Source: Phenylobacterium sp.
GTDB lineage: Bacteria > Pseudomonadota > Alphaproteobacteria > Caulobacterales > Caulobacteraceae
DNA: 62,966 bases
Assembly: GCA_017991675.1 (NCBI GenBank)
Contig: JAGOQB010000014.1
Coordinates: forward strand, 1-62,966
Direction of reading: 5' to 3'
Both the position numbers and the translations under genes were made by a program. Each line of letters begins with the position of its first letter. The first letter of the stretch is position 1. The notes beneath the pieces are model-generated. The model had not been told where the DNA came from. It made no database searches and was given only the letters and a program-made list of their open reading frames with translations. Of this stretch, positions 28,291 to 38,902 are shown piece after piece.

Positions 28291-29363
28291 CGCATCGGTT
28301 CCGTCTTCGCCGCCAGGTCCAGGGCCTTGAGAATATCGGGCTGGCCGGCGTAGCGCGCCTTGGCTTCCGTCAAAGTCGCATCGCGCTTGGCGGCGTCGCC
28401 GAGCACGGCGTAGGAGCGGACCAGCCGCACCCAGCCCTCGGGATCGTCGGGCTCGGCCTCGAGCTTGGCCGCAAGGCTGGCGACCATGCCCTCCACGGCC
28501 GCCATCTGGGCGTTGTCGAACTTCGGCGCCGGCGCGCCCTCGGCCTCGGCGATGACCTGCTGCACGGCCGCGCGGCGCGGATCGGTCGCCGGCAGTTCCG
28601 CCGCGAGCGCGCGCCAGGCGGCCAGGCCCTCGGCCCGCTGGCCGGCCGCGACCTGGGCGCGAGCCAGATGGAAGCGCGCGCTCACCGACTTCGGATCGCG
28701 CTTCACCGCCTCCTGGAAGGCGCGCTGCGCCTGCGGCGTGACCTTGCCCTCAGCCTGGACGACCAGCACTTCGCCCAGCCCTTCCCAAAGGTCGGCGCGG
28801 CCGGGCGCCAGCTCGATCGCGCGGCGCAGCGCGCGCGCGGCGGCGTCGGGATTGTCGGACGCCATCTCGGCCTGGGCCAGGAACCCATAGGCCTCGGGGT
28901 CGCCGCCCCGCTCGGCGATCAGCGACTTCAGCACCACCGCCATCTCCGGCGGCGTCAGGGCGGACGGGTCAGCCCCGCGCCAGGCTGCGACCCGCGCCTT
29001 GAACGGCTGGTCGCCCATGCCCGGCGAACCGACCGCGAAGTAGAGCCCCAACGCCAGCAGCGGCGTCAGGGCCGCAAACGCCAGCACCGCCTTGCGTTGC
29101 GAAAGATCGACCGTCCACGGCGAGGCCTTGGCGTCGGCGGCGCTCAGCAGCCGGCGGCCGGCCTCGGCATGGGCGATGGCCCGCTCGGAAGCCGGAATGA
29201 GGCCGCGTTCGGCCAGATCGTCGATTTCGCGAAGCTGGCGGCGGTAGACCGCCGAGGTCGGATCATCGGCGCCGGCGAGCGCCGCCGCGCGGGCCGACTT
29301 CCAGAGGACGAGACCAGCGCAGAGCGCAGAAAGCACGCCCGCAACCACCCAGAACGCGATCAT
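28287..29363 (-). CDS. ccmI: CcmI (CycH), apocytochrome c chaperone
   Basis: The 358-residue protein presents apocytochrome c to the haem lyase. It has two TM helices (about 2-20 and 90-110) joined by a cytoplasmic loop with a leucine-zipper-like region. A periplasmic TPR domain follows (about 130-340), with repeats such as EAYGFLAQAEMASDNPDAAARALRRAIEL split across consecutive helices. It is the first gene of the ccmI-E-F-H operon, and its stop overlaps the ccmE start. No ccmG lies in this operon, so the thioredoxin CcmG must be encoded elsewhere, as in rhizobial cycHJKL operons. Confidence 0.92.
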   Translation of the reverse strand: MIAFWVVAGVLSALCAGLVLWKSARAAALAGADDPTSAVYRRQLREIDDLAERGLIPASERAIAHAEAGRRLLSAADAKASPWTVDLSQRKAVLAFAALTPLLALGLYFAVGSPGMGDQPFKARVAAWRGADPSALTPPEMAVVLKSLIAERGGDPEAYGFLAQAEMASDNPDAAARALRRAIELAPGRADLWEGLGEVLVVQAEGKVTPQAQRAFQEAVKRDPKSVSARFHLARAQVAAGQRAEGLAAWRALAAELPATDPRRAAVQQVIAEAEGAPAPKFDNAQMAAVEGMVASLAAKLEAEPDDPEGWVRLVRSYAVLGDAAKRDATLTEAKARYAGQPDILKALDLAAKTEPMR

Positions 29364-29423
29364 GGCGCGGCTTTAGCCGAAAGACGCCGCCAGTTCCACA
29401 GGTCCGATCGGCGCAGGCCGAGT

Positions 29424-30869
29424 TTAGAGCGGCCGGGCGGGGTCTTCCCAGGCCGGTCGCGGCGCCGCGACCGCGCCGAACGCGCTGGCTGCGCGGCGGC
29501 GAACGATCTCGCGGGCGCGCGGCTCGTGGATCAGGCCGGCGAACTCTGCGGCGACCTGCAGCCGCAGCGCGGCGATCTCGCGGTCCGCCGCCTCCCCGTC
29601 CCGGACGCGGGCCAGCACGTCCTCGACATATTGATCAAGCGCCTCGCCGGCGGCCTCCATCACCTTGGCCCGAGTGGAGGCGAAGCCGCCATAGTTGGCG
29701 CTGGCGCGGATTCCCTCGGCGAAGCTGAGCAGGCTGCGGCAACGCTCCACGTGGCCTTGATCCGGGGGCGAGGTCAGCTCCGGCTCCGTAACCAGGGCCC
29801 GCGCCACCCGCACCTTCTGGCTGGGCAAGGCCGCTGCTTGCAGGCGCGGCAGCTCGCGCAGGCGCTTCTCGACCACCGCAGCCAACGACTGCTTCTGTTT
29901 CTGTATCCGTGCGCCCCAGCCGCCTTCCCGCGCCAGGTCGATGGCGTTTTCCAGCTCGGTCACCTGCAGGGTGAGGATCTCGACCGTGGCGGCGGCCGCC
30001 TCGCCGGTCGGCGCGCCCCCGTTCAGGTCGAAGGCGGCCACGAGTTTCAGGTTGGCGTCGACGGCGTCCATCAATCGGGTGGCGAACGAGGCCAGTTCCG
30101 ATCCGGACAGGTAGCTCTCGGTCGGATGGTCCATGACCGCCGAGACGATCCGCAGGACGGTCCAGGGCTCGGCGAGCTGGGCGCCCAGCATCTCGAAAAA
30201 CCGCGGCCCGGCGTCGTCGCCGTCGCGGCAGGCGTCGCGATAGGCCAGCCGCGCTGCGGCGGCCCGTTCCTGCGTGGTGCGGCTGATCCATTCGGGCAGC
30301 TTCTCGGTCGCCCGACGCACCACCGGAGACATGGCCAGGCAGCTCCGCAGAGTCGCCTCCCCGCCCGGTCGGTCGGCCTCGACGATGTCCAGGGCCGCGA
30401 CGATGTCGCGCTGGGTGCGCGCCTCGATCTCCTCGACCAGCCGCGCGGTCAGCCGGTCGAAGGCCTCGTTCGACGTCACACCCGGTTCGAAATCGGCCAT
30501 GACCAGGGCCGCGCTCGCGACATCGTCGGCGGCGACGACGCGCAGGCCGCGCCAGAGCATCGGCAGGGCGCGCGACGGGAACGCCAGGCGGTCGGGATCG
30601 CCGCGCCGATCGACGAACAGCGGCGCGATCGGTTGCAGCGCCCTGTTGCGCAGCGTCCGCTCGGCCACCTCGGCCTCGACCACCCGGCGCACCCCGGCCA
30701 AGGCCGTGTCGCCGTCCGCCGCCGCCAGCGCGTTGCGCAGGCCGCTGACCACCTTGTCAGGCGCGCCGGCCACGAGGGTGCGGACAATGTCGATCTTGGC
30801 GTCGGGCAGGCCGGCCATTTTGCAAAGACGCTCCACTGCGGGCGCACGTCTCCCGCATGTCGCGAACAT
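29424..30869 (-). CDS. Unrecognised alpha-helical protein
   Basis: I do not recognise this 481-residue protein. It is cytosolic (no signal or TM), rich in Ala, Arg, Glu and Leu, and predicted almost wholly helical by eye. Candidate regulatory-domain-like stretches include PEWISRTTQERAAAARLAY and a coiled-coil-prone segment (about 290-345). No catalytic motif is evident. It sits between the feuNPQ-like two-component operon and ccmI, all on the minus strand. ATG at 30867-30869 follows GGTGG; an internal ATG at 30816-30818 (MAGLPDAKIDIV) is an equally likely start. It is probably a lineage-restricted gene. Confidence 0.7.
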   Translation of the reverse strand: MFATCGRRAPAVERLCKMAGLPDAKIDIVRTLVAGAPDKVVSGLRNALAAADGDTALAGVRRVVEAEVAERTLRNRALQPIAPLFVDRRGDPDRLAFPSRALPMLWRGLRVVAADDVASAALVMADFEPGVTSNEAFDRLTARLVEEIEARTQRDIVAALDIVEADRPGGEATLRSCLAMSPVVRRATEKLPEWISRTTQERAAAARLAYRDACRDGDDAGPRFFEMLGAQLAEPWTVLRIVSAVMDHPTESYLSGSELASFATRLMDAVDANLKLVAAFDLNGGAPTGEAAAATVEILTLQVTELENAIDLAREGGWGARIQKQKQSLAAVVEKRLRELPRLQAAALPSQKVRVARALVTEPELTSPPDQGHVERCRSLLSFAEGIRASANYGGFASTRAKVMEAAGEALDQYVEDVLARVRDGEAADREIAALRLQVAAEFAGLIHEPRAREIVRRRAASAFGAVAAPRPAWEDPARPL

Positions 30870-30909
30870 CGCGCCACCGAGTTAAGGCTTTACGAAATGT
30901 CCTGCAAAA

Positions 30910-32298
30910 TCAGGCTTCAGCGCGCGGCAGATCGAGCTCAACCAGAAGCCCGCCCAGCCGCGCCTCTCCCAGCTTCAGCGAACCGCCGTAGGCTCGGGCC
31001 AGTTCATCGACGATCGACAGGCCAAGCCCCGAGCCCGGCGCGCTCTCGTCCAGCCGCTCGCCGCGCCGCACCACCGCCTCACGCTGTTGCGGGGTCAGTC
31101 CCTCGCCGTCGTCCTCGACGCTCAGGCGCAGGCGCTCGCCCGGCCCAGCCGCGGCGCGGACGCGGACCCGCCCCTTGCACCACTTGCCGGCGTTCTCCAT
31201 CGCGTTGCCGGCCAGTTCGAGCAGATCCTGACGTTCGCCGAGGAAGTAGAGGTCGTCGTCGGCGTCCCAGTCGATCTCGACGCCCTTTTCCATGAAGATG
31301 CGCTCCAGGGTGCGCGACAGCTCGTCGAGCACGTCGGCCACGGAGGTCCGCTCGCCCGAACCCTGGGTCCGCGCCGCGGCCCGGGCCCGGCGCAGGTGGT
31401 GATCGACCTGCATGCGCATGGCCTCGGCCTGGCTTTCGACCACCTCGGCCAACGGCCCGCCGGTCTGGCGCGCCTCGGTCAGCATCACCGACAGCGGCGT
31501 CTTCAGCGCATGGGCGAGGTTGCCGACATGGGTCCGCTGGCGCTCGACGACCTCCTGGTTGTGGGCCATCAGGGCGTTGAGCTCGTCGGCCAGCGGCGAC
31601 AGTTCGCTCGGATAGGCGCGCTGCACGCGTTCGGCCTTGCCGCGCCGCACCGAGGCCACCTCGCGGCGCAGGGCGAACAGCGGGTTGAGGCCGACGCGGA
31701 CCTGGATGACCACCGCGGCGATCATGCCGACCGCCAGCAACGCGAAGGCGATGGCCGTCGCGGTGACGAAGCCTCTCACGTCGCGGTCGACGGGGCTGCG
31801 GTCCTCGGCGGCCATGAACACCACCGGAGCGGCGCGCCCCGGCAGCTTGGCCTGGGTCGCCATCGCCCGCAGCGGCTCGTTGAGCGGGCCGAAGGTGTCG
31901 TACGAGATCGGTTGGCCGGGCTCCGCGTCGAGACGGCCGACGATGTCGGGCGGAGACTTCAGTTCGCTGTCCCAGAGCGAGCGCGAGCGCACCAGCACGC
32001 GCAGCTTGCCCCCCTCCCCCGGCTCGGCGATCTGCCAGTACTTGCCGGAGAACGCGCGCAGCGCGCGCAGGTCGGTCAGGGCCGGCGCGACCACCGCGCC
32101 CTTTTCGGCGATGGTCGTGCCCGCAGTCAGGTTGTCGATCAGCTCGGAAAGACCCTGGTCGAAGCGGCGCAGCGCCGCCTGCTGGAACAGTAGCGCCAGG
32201 ACCAGCGCGCAGACCACCAGGACGGCCAGGCTCCAGCCCGCGGCCAGGATCACCAGCCGCCTGACGAGCGAAGGCTGGCCGAGGGTCGGCATGGTCAC
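30910..32298 (-). CDS. PhoQ/FeuQ-like sensor histidine kinase
   Basis: The 462-residue kinase has TM1 (about 12-33), a periplasmic domain (about 34-168), TM2 (about 169-190) and a HAMP domain. The HisKA H-box is of PhoQ type: H263 in GNLAHALKTPLSVMLTEA. The HATPase domain has AGNAMENAGKWC, EDDGEGL and GSGLGLSI. Its first codon (GTG) overlaps the stop of the response regulator by four bases (GTGA); an ATG two codons later is possible. With the regulator and a small periplasmic PepSY-like protein it forms a three-gene operon. This resembles rhizobial feuNPQ, where the small protein restrains the kinase. The parallel is inference. Confidence 0.88.
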   Translation of the reverse strand: MTMPTLGQPSLVRRLVILAAGWSLAVLVVCALVLALLFQQAALRRFDQGLSELIDNLTAGTTIAEKGAVVAPALTDLRALRAFSGKYWQIAEPGEGGKLRVLVRSRSLWDSELKSPPDIVGRLDAEPGQPISYDTFGPLNEPLRAMATQAKLPGRAAPVVFMAAEDRSPVDRDVRGFVTATAIAFALLAVGMIAAVVIQVRVGLNPLFALRREVASVRRGKAERVQRAYPSELSPLADELNALMAHNQEVVERQRTHVGNLAHALKTPLSVMLTEARQTGGPLAEVVESQAEAMRMQVDHHLRRARAAARTQGSGERTSVADVLDELSRTLERIFMEKGVEIDWDADDDLYFLGERQDLLELAGNAMENAGKWCKGRVRVRAAAGPGERLRLSVEDDGEGLTPQQREAVVRRGERLDESAPGSGLGLSIVDELARAYGGSLKLGEARLGGLLVELDLPRAEA

Positions 32299-32987
32299 GA
32301 GCCGGCCGCCCCGCCCCCCAGTTCCTCGGCCGGAGCTGTCAGCCGGTAGCCGAGGCCGCGGACGGTCTCGATCCGGTCGGCGCCGATCTTCTTGCGCAGC
32401 CGGCCGATGAACACCTCGATGGTGTTGGAATCGCGGTCGAAGTCCTGATCATAGAGGTGCTCGACCAGTTCGGTCCGGCTGATGACCCGGCCCTGATGCA
32501 TCATCAGATAGTGCAGCAGGCGGTATTCCAGCGAGGTCAGCCGCAGCGGCTCGCCATTGACGCTGGCCCTGGCCGCGCGCGGGTCGAGGCGCAGGCCGCC
32601 CAGCGACAGGCTCGGCGCCGCATGGCCGGCCGAGCGGCGCAGCAGCGCGCGCAGGCGGGCCAGCAGTTCCTCGGTGTGGAACGGCTTGGTCAGATAGTCA
32701 TCGGCCCCGGCGTCGAACCCGGCGACCTTCTCGCTCCACGCGCCGCGGGCGGTCAGGATCAGCACCGGCACGGCCATGCTCTCGCGCCGCCAGCGCTCGA
32801 GCACCGACACCCCGTCGACCTTGGGCAGGCCCAGGTCCAGGATCACCGCGTCATAGGGTTCGGTCTCGCCCAGGAACTGGGCCTCTTCGCCGTCCGCGGC
32901 ATGGTCCACCGCATAGCCGGCGTCGCCGAGCGCCGCCTTGAGCTGGCGCGACAGGTCCGGATCGTCCTCGACCAGTAGAATACGCAT
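32295..32987 (-). CDS. PhoP/FeuP-like OmpR-family response regulator
   Basis: The 230-residue regulator has a receiver with acidic residues E8-D9-D10, acceptor D51 in AVILDLGLPKVDG and Lys in LTKPFH. The C-terminal winged helix has LEYRLLHYLMMHQGRVISRTELVEHLYDQ and SNTIEVFIGRLRKKIG. The frame is open to 33077, but ATG at 32985-32987 has GAGGAG just upstream and begins MRILLVEDD, so the shorter form is right. The ribosome site overlaps the stop of the preceding PepSY-like gene, indicating one transcript of three genes. Confidence 0.93.
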   Translation of the reverse strand: MRILLVEDDPDLSRQLKAALGDAGYAVDHAADGEEAQFLGETEPYDAVILDLGLPKVDGVSVLERWRRESMAVPVLILTARGAWSEKVAGFDAGADDYLTKPFHTEELLARLRALLRRSAGHAAPSLSLGGLRLDPRAARASVNGEPLRLTSLEYRLLHYLMMHQGRVISRTELVEHLYDQDFDRDSNTIEVFIGRLRKKIGADRIETVRGLGYRLTAPAEELGGGAAGS

Positions 32988-32995
32988 GGAACTCC

Positions 32996-33322
32996 TCAGC
33001 CGCCCTGGCGCGAAATGATCTGGCCGCTCTGGGCGTCGACCACGAAGATGATCACGCGGCCGTCGTTGGTCTGCCACTGCACGAAGTAGGCGGGACGCCC
33101 GCCCGCATCGCCCTGGGTCGTGTTGAGCTGACGGCCCGGCGTGCGCGCGGCGATATTGGCGATCACCTGCGACAACGGCACCTGGCGACCGCCTCGCACG
33201 GCGTCGCGGGCTGCGTCCTGATCGTGACGGCCCCCGTAGGATGGGCGGCCGTAGTCAGGGTACGGCTGGGCGACCGCAGGGGCGGCCGCCAGCATCGCGG
33301 CGATGACAAGGAAGCGTTTCAT
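32996..33322 (-). CDS. Small periplasmic PepSY-like protein
   Basis: The 108-residue protein has a signal peptide (MKRFLVIAAMLAAAPAVAQ) and a Tyr/Gly-rich linker. Its C-terminal domain (about 45-108) is PepSY-like, with VPLSQVIANIAARTPGRQL and YFVQWQTNDGRVIIFVVDAQSGQII. It is first in an operon with a response regulator and kinase. Small periplasmic partners in this position modulate the sensor in PhoPQ- and FeuPQ-type systems. The frame is open upstream to 33454; ATG at 33320-33322 or 33332-33334 is likely, since both give a good signal peptide. Confidence 0.75.
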   Translation of the reverse strand: MKRFLVIAAMLAAAPAVAQPYPDYGRPSYGGRHDQDAARDAVRGGRQVPLSQVIANIAARTPGRQLNTTQGDAGGRPAYFVQWQTNDGRVIIFVVDAQSGQIISRQGG

Positions 33323-33414
33323 GAACCGCAGCATTAGATCCAGATCACTGAACCGAGCCTGAATACGGAATTTATGAAGCCCCGTCCCGACGCTGTCACG
33401 GGCGGCGGGCGAAC

Positions 33415-34332
33415 CTACTTCTTCCTCGGCGTGTAGGGACGCTCCTTGCGCCAACGTTCGGCGAAGCCTTCCAACTCCTGGTCGGGCTTGTCCGGCAGCA
33501 TCAGCACGATCCGCGCCAGCAGGTCGCCGCGCTTGCCGCGGCTGTCCGACAGCCCCTTGCCCTTCAGCCGCAACGACTGGCCGCTGTTGGCGCCCTTAGG
33601 GACCGTCAGCGTCACCGCGCCGTCAGGCGTGCGCGCCTCAACCTTGCCGCCGAGCACTGCGTCGGGGATCGACACCGGCAGGTCCATCACCAACGCCTCG
33701 CCCTCGCGGCGGAAGATCGGGTGCGGCCGCATGACCAGTTCGATGAAGGCGTCGCCGGGCCCGCCGCGCCCAGGCGAGCCCTGGCCCTTCAGGCGCAGGG
33801 TCTGGCCTTCTTCGGCGCCCTTGGGAATGGTGACGTCGATCGTCCGGCCGTCCGAGAAGGCGATGCGCTTCTTGGCGCCGTGGATCGCCTCCTCCAGATC
33901 GATCTCCAGCTTGGCGCGCACGTCCGAACCGCGCTGCGAGAAGCCGCCGAAGCCGCCTCCGCCGCCGCCGCGGCGCCCAAGGATCTCGCTGAACAGGTCG
34001 CCGAGGTCGCCGCCCTCCATGGTCTCGGAGTAGCGCCCCTGACCGCCCCACGGGCCGCCCTGCTGGCCGCCGAACGGACCGCCGCCGCCGAAGCCGCGCA
34101 TGGTCTCCCGGCCGTCGGCGTCGATTTCGCCGGCGTCGAACTTCTTGCGCTTCTCGGCGTCGCCCAGGATGTCGAAGGCCGCGCTGACCTGCTTGAAGCG
34201 CTCCTCGGCGGCCTTGTCGCCCGGATTGGTGTCAGGGTGGTGCTGCTTGGCGAGCTTGCGGAACGCCTTGCGGATCTCGTCAGCGCTCGCGCTGCGTGAG
34301 ACGCCCAGCTCCTGATAGGGGTCGCGCGCCAA
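33415..34332 (-). CDS. CbpA-like J-domain co-chaperone
   Basis: The 305-residue type II J protein stimulates DnaK. Its J domain (2-70) carries the HPD motif at H32-P33-D34. A long Gly/Phe-rich region follows (about 80-145), then two beta-rich substrate-binding domains (about 150-290; TIPKGAEEGQTLRLKGQGSPGRGG and PKGANSGQSLRLKGKG). There is no CxxCxGxG zinc cluster, so it is CbpA/DnaJ-type II and not DnaJ. The start is TTG at 34330-34332 behind GAGAGG. It is upstream of the PepSY gene on the same strand, with a 92-base gap. Confidence 0.9.
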   Translation of the reverse strand: MARDPYQELGVSRSASADEIRKAFRKLAKQHHPDTNPGDKAAEERFKQVSAAFDILGDAEKRKKFDAGEIDADGRETMRGFGGGGPFGGQQGGPWGGQGRYSETMEGGDLGDLFSEILGRRGGGGGGFGGFSQRGSDVRAKLEIDLEEAIHGAKKRIAFSDGRTIDVTIPKGAEEGQTLRLKGQGSPGRGGPGDAFIELVMRPHPIFRREGEALVMDLPVSIPDAVLGGKVEARTPDGAVTLTVPKGANSGQSLRLKGKGLSDSRGKRGDLLARIVLMLPDKPDQELEGFAERWRKERPYTPRKK

Positions 34333-34445
34333 AGAAAGGACCTCTCAAAACCTTCGGGGAGAAACTACGGGTCACTCAATTAGGCCGTTTGGCGAACGGC
34401 GCAAGCCTCATTGTGACATATTTACCACAAGCAGCCCAACGCCCG

Positions 34446-34910
34446 CTAGTCGCGGCCGCGCTCCTCGAGAAGATCCCAGGCCGCATACTGGATGGCGTCC
34501 TCCGGATCGTCCAATTCCTCTTCACTGATGGTCTCGCCGCGGATCGAGACCCCGGCCTTGTGAACGCTTTCAGGGTCGCCTGAGATCAATGGATGCCATT
34601 CGGCCAGGCCGCGCCCCTCGTTGATGCGGCGATAGGCGCAGCTAAGCGGCATCCACTGCAGGGCGTCGATGTTCTGCGGCGTCAGCTTGATGCAGTCGGG
34701 GACGTGCTTCTTGCGCTCAGGATAGTTCGTGCACGTGCAGCACTCGGAATCGAACAGCTTGCAGTGCACGCGGGTCGGAAAGACCTCGCCGGTGTCCTCG
34801 TCCTCGAAACGCACCAGACAGCACAGCCCGCAGCCGTCGCACAGGCTCTCCCACTCGCGCACCGTCATCTGCTCGAGCGACTTGGTTTCCCAGAAAGGCC
34901 TCGAAGGCAT
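34446..34910 (-). CDS. YcgN-family cysteine-cluster protein (UPF0260)
   Basis: The 154-residue protein is a full-length member of the UPF0260/YcgN family. It has the cysteine clusters CDGCGLCCLVRFED (about 25-38), HCKLFDSECCTCTNYPERKKHVPDC (split, about 49-73) and LSCAYRRINEGRGLAEWHPLISGD. These are probably metal or Fe-S ligands. The family has no established function; its members are small and cytosolic. It is divergent from the PBP gene, with 47 bases between them, and upstream of the J-protein gene on the same strand. Confidence 0.92.
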   Translation of the reverse strand: MPSRPFWETKSLEQMTVREWESLCDGCGLCCLVRFEDEDTGEVFPTRVHCKLFDSECCTCTNYPERKKHVPDCIKLTPQNIDALQWMPLSCAYRRINEGRGLAEWHPLISGDPESVHKAGVSIRGETISEEELDDPEDAIQYAAWDLLEERGRD

Positions 34911-34957
34911 GCTACAGGCGCCCTACACAATCCACGTCCACCCGCCCCAGATTACCC

Positions 34958-37060
34958 GTGACCGACGACAACAACGACTCCAACGGCGCCAAATCGCCTT
35001 TCGGCCAACGCCGGGAGCCTCCGGAGGCTGACCTGACCGGTTCGCAGCCCAAAGGCAAGCGCGGCAGGCGGTCGCGACTGTGGGCGGTGCTCAAGTGGAC
35101 CGGCGTCGCCATGCTGGTGCTGCTCGTGGCCGGGCTGGTCGCCGCCGGCATGGCCTGGAACCACGTCAACAAGACCTACCTCCAGGATCTCCCGCAGGTT
35201 CCGACCCGCCAGGAGCTCTATGCCTCGACCCGCGCGCCGGCGATCAGGTTCTACGACATGAACGGCCAGTTCATCGCCTCGCGCGGACCGCAGTACGGCG
35301 AGAACGTGCGGCTCGCCGCCCTGCCGGATTACGTCCCCAAGGCGTTCCTGGCGGCCGAGGACCGGCGCTTCTACCAGCATGGCGCAGTCGATCCGTGGGC
35401 GATCGCGCGCGCCGCGCGCGCCAATCAGAAGGCCGGCCGCGTCGTCGAGGGCGGCTCGACCATCACCCAGCAGCTCGCCAAGGGGATGTTCCTCAGCCCC
35501 GACCAGAACCTCAAGCGCAAGATCCAGGAGGCGGCGCTCGCTTACAAGCTGGAGCAGATGCTGAGCAAGGACGAGGTGCTGGAGCTCTACCTCGACCGGA
35601 TCTATTTCGGCGCCAACACCTTCGGCCTGGATGGAGCCTCGCGCACCTATTTCGGCAAGCCGGCCACCCAGCTGAACCTCTCGGAAGCCGCGCTGCTGGC
35701 CGCGCTGCCCAAGGCGCCGTCGCGGATGGCGCTCCATCGCAATATGGACAAGGCGCTGCAACGTCAGCGCCTGGTGCTCGAGCGGATGCGCGGCGAGAAC
35801 TGGATCAGCGACGCCGAGATGCGCGCGGCCCTCGCCGCTCCGCCCAGATTGGCGGCCACCGCCTTGGCCAATGAAGGCGACAACGGCTACCTCATCGACT
35901 ACGCCCAGGCTGAGGTGCTGCGGATGGTCGGCCAGAACTCGCCGGACCTCAACGTCACCCTGACCGTCGACCCGCGCCTGCAATCAGCCGGCGCCCAGGT
36001 GCTGCGGCGGATCATCGAAGTCGACGGCAAGGCCAGCGGCGCCAGCCAGGGCGCGATGATCGCCCTGGATTCGACCGGCGCCATCCGCACCATGGTCGGC
36101 GGCGTCGACTACACCAAGAGCGTCTTCAATCGCGCTGTCCAGGCCAAGCGCCAGCCTGGGTCCAGCTTCAAGCCGTTTATCTACGCCGCGGCGCTGGAAA
36201 AGGGCGTGCTGCCGACCGACACCCGCGTCGACGAGCCGGTGAAGATCGGCGATTGGGAGCCCAAGAACTACGGCGGCAAGTACGCCGGGACGGTGACCGT
36301 CGAGTCCGCCCTGGCCCGCTCGCTCAACACCATCGCGGTCAAGCTGGGCGAAGAAGTCGGCCCGGCGGCGATCGCCAACCTGGCCGGACGCTTCGGCATC
36401 ACCACCCTGCCGCCGAACCCCAACCTCTCGGTGTCGCTGGGCGCCTACGAGGTCCCGCTGATCGAGATGACCTCGGCCTACCAGGTGTTCCAGCAGGCCG
36501 GGAACCGGCTGCGGCCCTACATCGTCGCCCAGATCCAGACCACCGACGGCCAGGTGATCTACACGCACCAGACGTCCTCGCCCGTGCCGGCCTACGACAT
36601 CCATTGGGCCAGCATGATGGTGAAGATGATGCAGAAGGTGGTGACCGCCGGCACCGGCACGCGGGCCAACTTCGGGCGGCCGGCGGCGGGCAAGACGGGC
36701 ACCAGCCAGAACTTCCGCGACGCCTGGTTCATCGGCTTCACGCCGGAATATGTCGCCGGGGTCTGGGTCGGCAACGACGACGACAAGCCCATGAACCAGG
36801 TGACCGGCGGCCAGGTCGCCGCCGCCATCTGGAAGGATTACATGGTCACGGCTCACATGAACCTGCCGAGCCGTGAGTTCGAGTGGCTGCTGCCCGACCC
36901 CAAGCCGGTCTACGAGGACGACCCGCGAAACGGCTTCTACGAGGGCCTGGCCTACGACTTCGAGACCGCCGAGCATGACGCCGCCCCGCCGCCGGAGCCG
37001 TTCGCGCAGCCGCTGGTCCCCGACATCGTGGAGCCGGAGGCCGAGCCTGCGCCGAACTGA
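34958..37060 (+). CDS. Class A penicillin-binding protein (PBP1A-like)
   Basis: The 700-residue bifunctional peptidoglycan synthase has a cytosolic basic tail and a TM anchor (about 46-68). The GT51 transglycosylase domain (about 95-270) has catalytic E134 in AAEDRRFYQHG and VEGGSTITQQLAK. The transpeptidase domain has S402-S-F-K405, SLN in ARSLNTIAV and KTGT in AAGKTGTSQNFRDAWFIGFT. It polymerises and cross-links the wall at the outer face of the inner membrane. The GTG start at 34958 follows a weak site. The C-terminal tail is acidic and Pro-rich. Caulobacter has several such paralogues, so I give no symbol. Confidence 0.93.
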   Translation: MTDDNNDSNGAKSPFGQRREPPEADLTGSQPKGKRGRRSRLWAVLKWTGVAMLVLLVAGLVAAGMAWNHVNKTYLQDLPQVPTRQELYASTRAPAIRFYDMNGQFIASRGPQYGENVRLAALPDYVPKAFLAAEDRRFYQHGAVDPWAIARAARANQKAGRVVEGGSTITQQLAKGMFLSPDQNLKRKIQEAALAYKLEQMLSKDEVLELYLDRIYFGANTFGLDGASRTYFGKPATQLNLSEAALLAALPKAPSRMALHRNMDKALQRQRLVLERMRGENWISDAEMRAALAAPPRLAATALANEGDNGYLIDYAQAEVLRMVGQNSPDLNVTLTVDPRLQSAGAQVLRRIIEVDGKASGASQGAMIALDSTGAIRTMVGGVDYTKSVFNRAVQAKRQPGSSFKPFIYAAALEKGVLPTDTRVDEPVKIGDWEPKNYGGKYAGTVTVESALARSLNTIAVKLGEEVGPAAIANLAGRFGITTLPPNPNLSVSLGAYEVPLIEMTSAYQVFQQAGNRLRPYIVAQIQTTDGQVIYTHQTSSPVPAYDIHWASMMVKMMQKVVTAGTGTRANFGRPAAGKTGTSQNFRDAWFIGFTPEYVAGVWVGNDDDKPMNQVTGGQVAAAIWKDYMVTAHMNLPSREFEWLLPDPKPVYEDDPRNGFYEGLAYDFETAEHDAAPPPEPFAQPLVPDIVEPEAEPAPN

Positions 37061-37102
37061 GGGGTCGCCTCAGCGCGCGGCTCCCTATATGTGCAGGCGC
37101 CC

Positions 37103-38898
<1,796 letters not shown>

Positions 38899-38902
<4 letters not shown>

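Noticed and set aside
29424-30869. Assigning this protein to DUF2336
   Set aside because: It is helical, but lacks the (I/A)xxCKAxG hallmark block seen in the two true copies.
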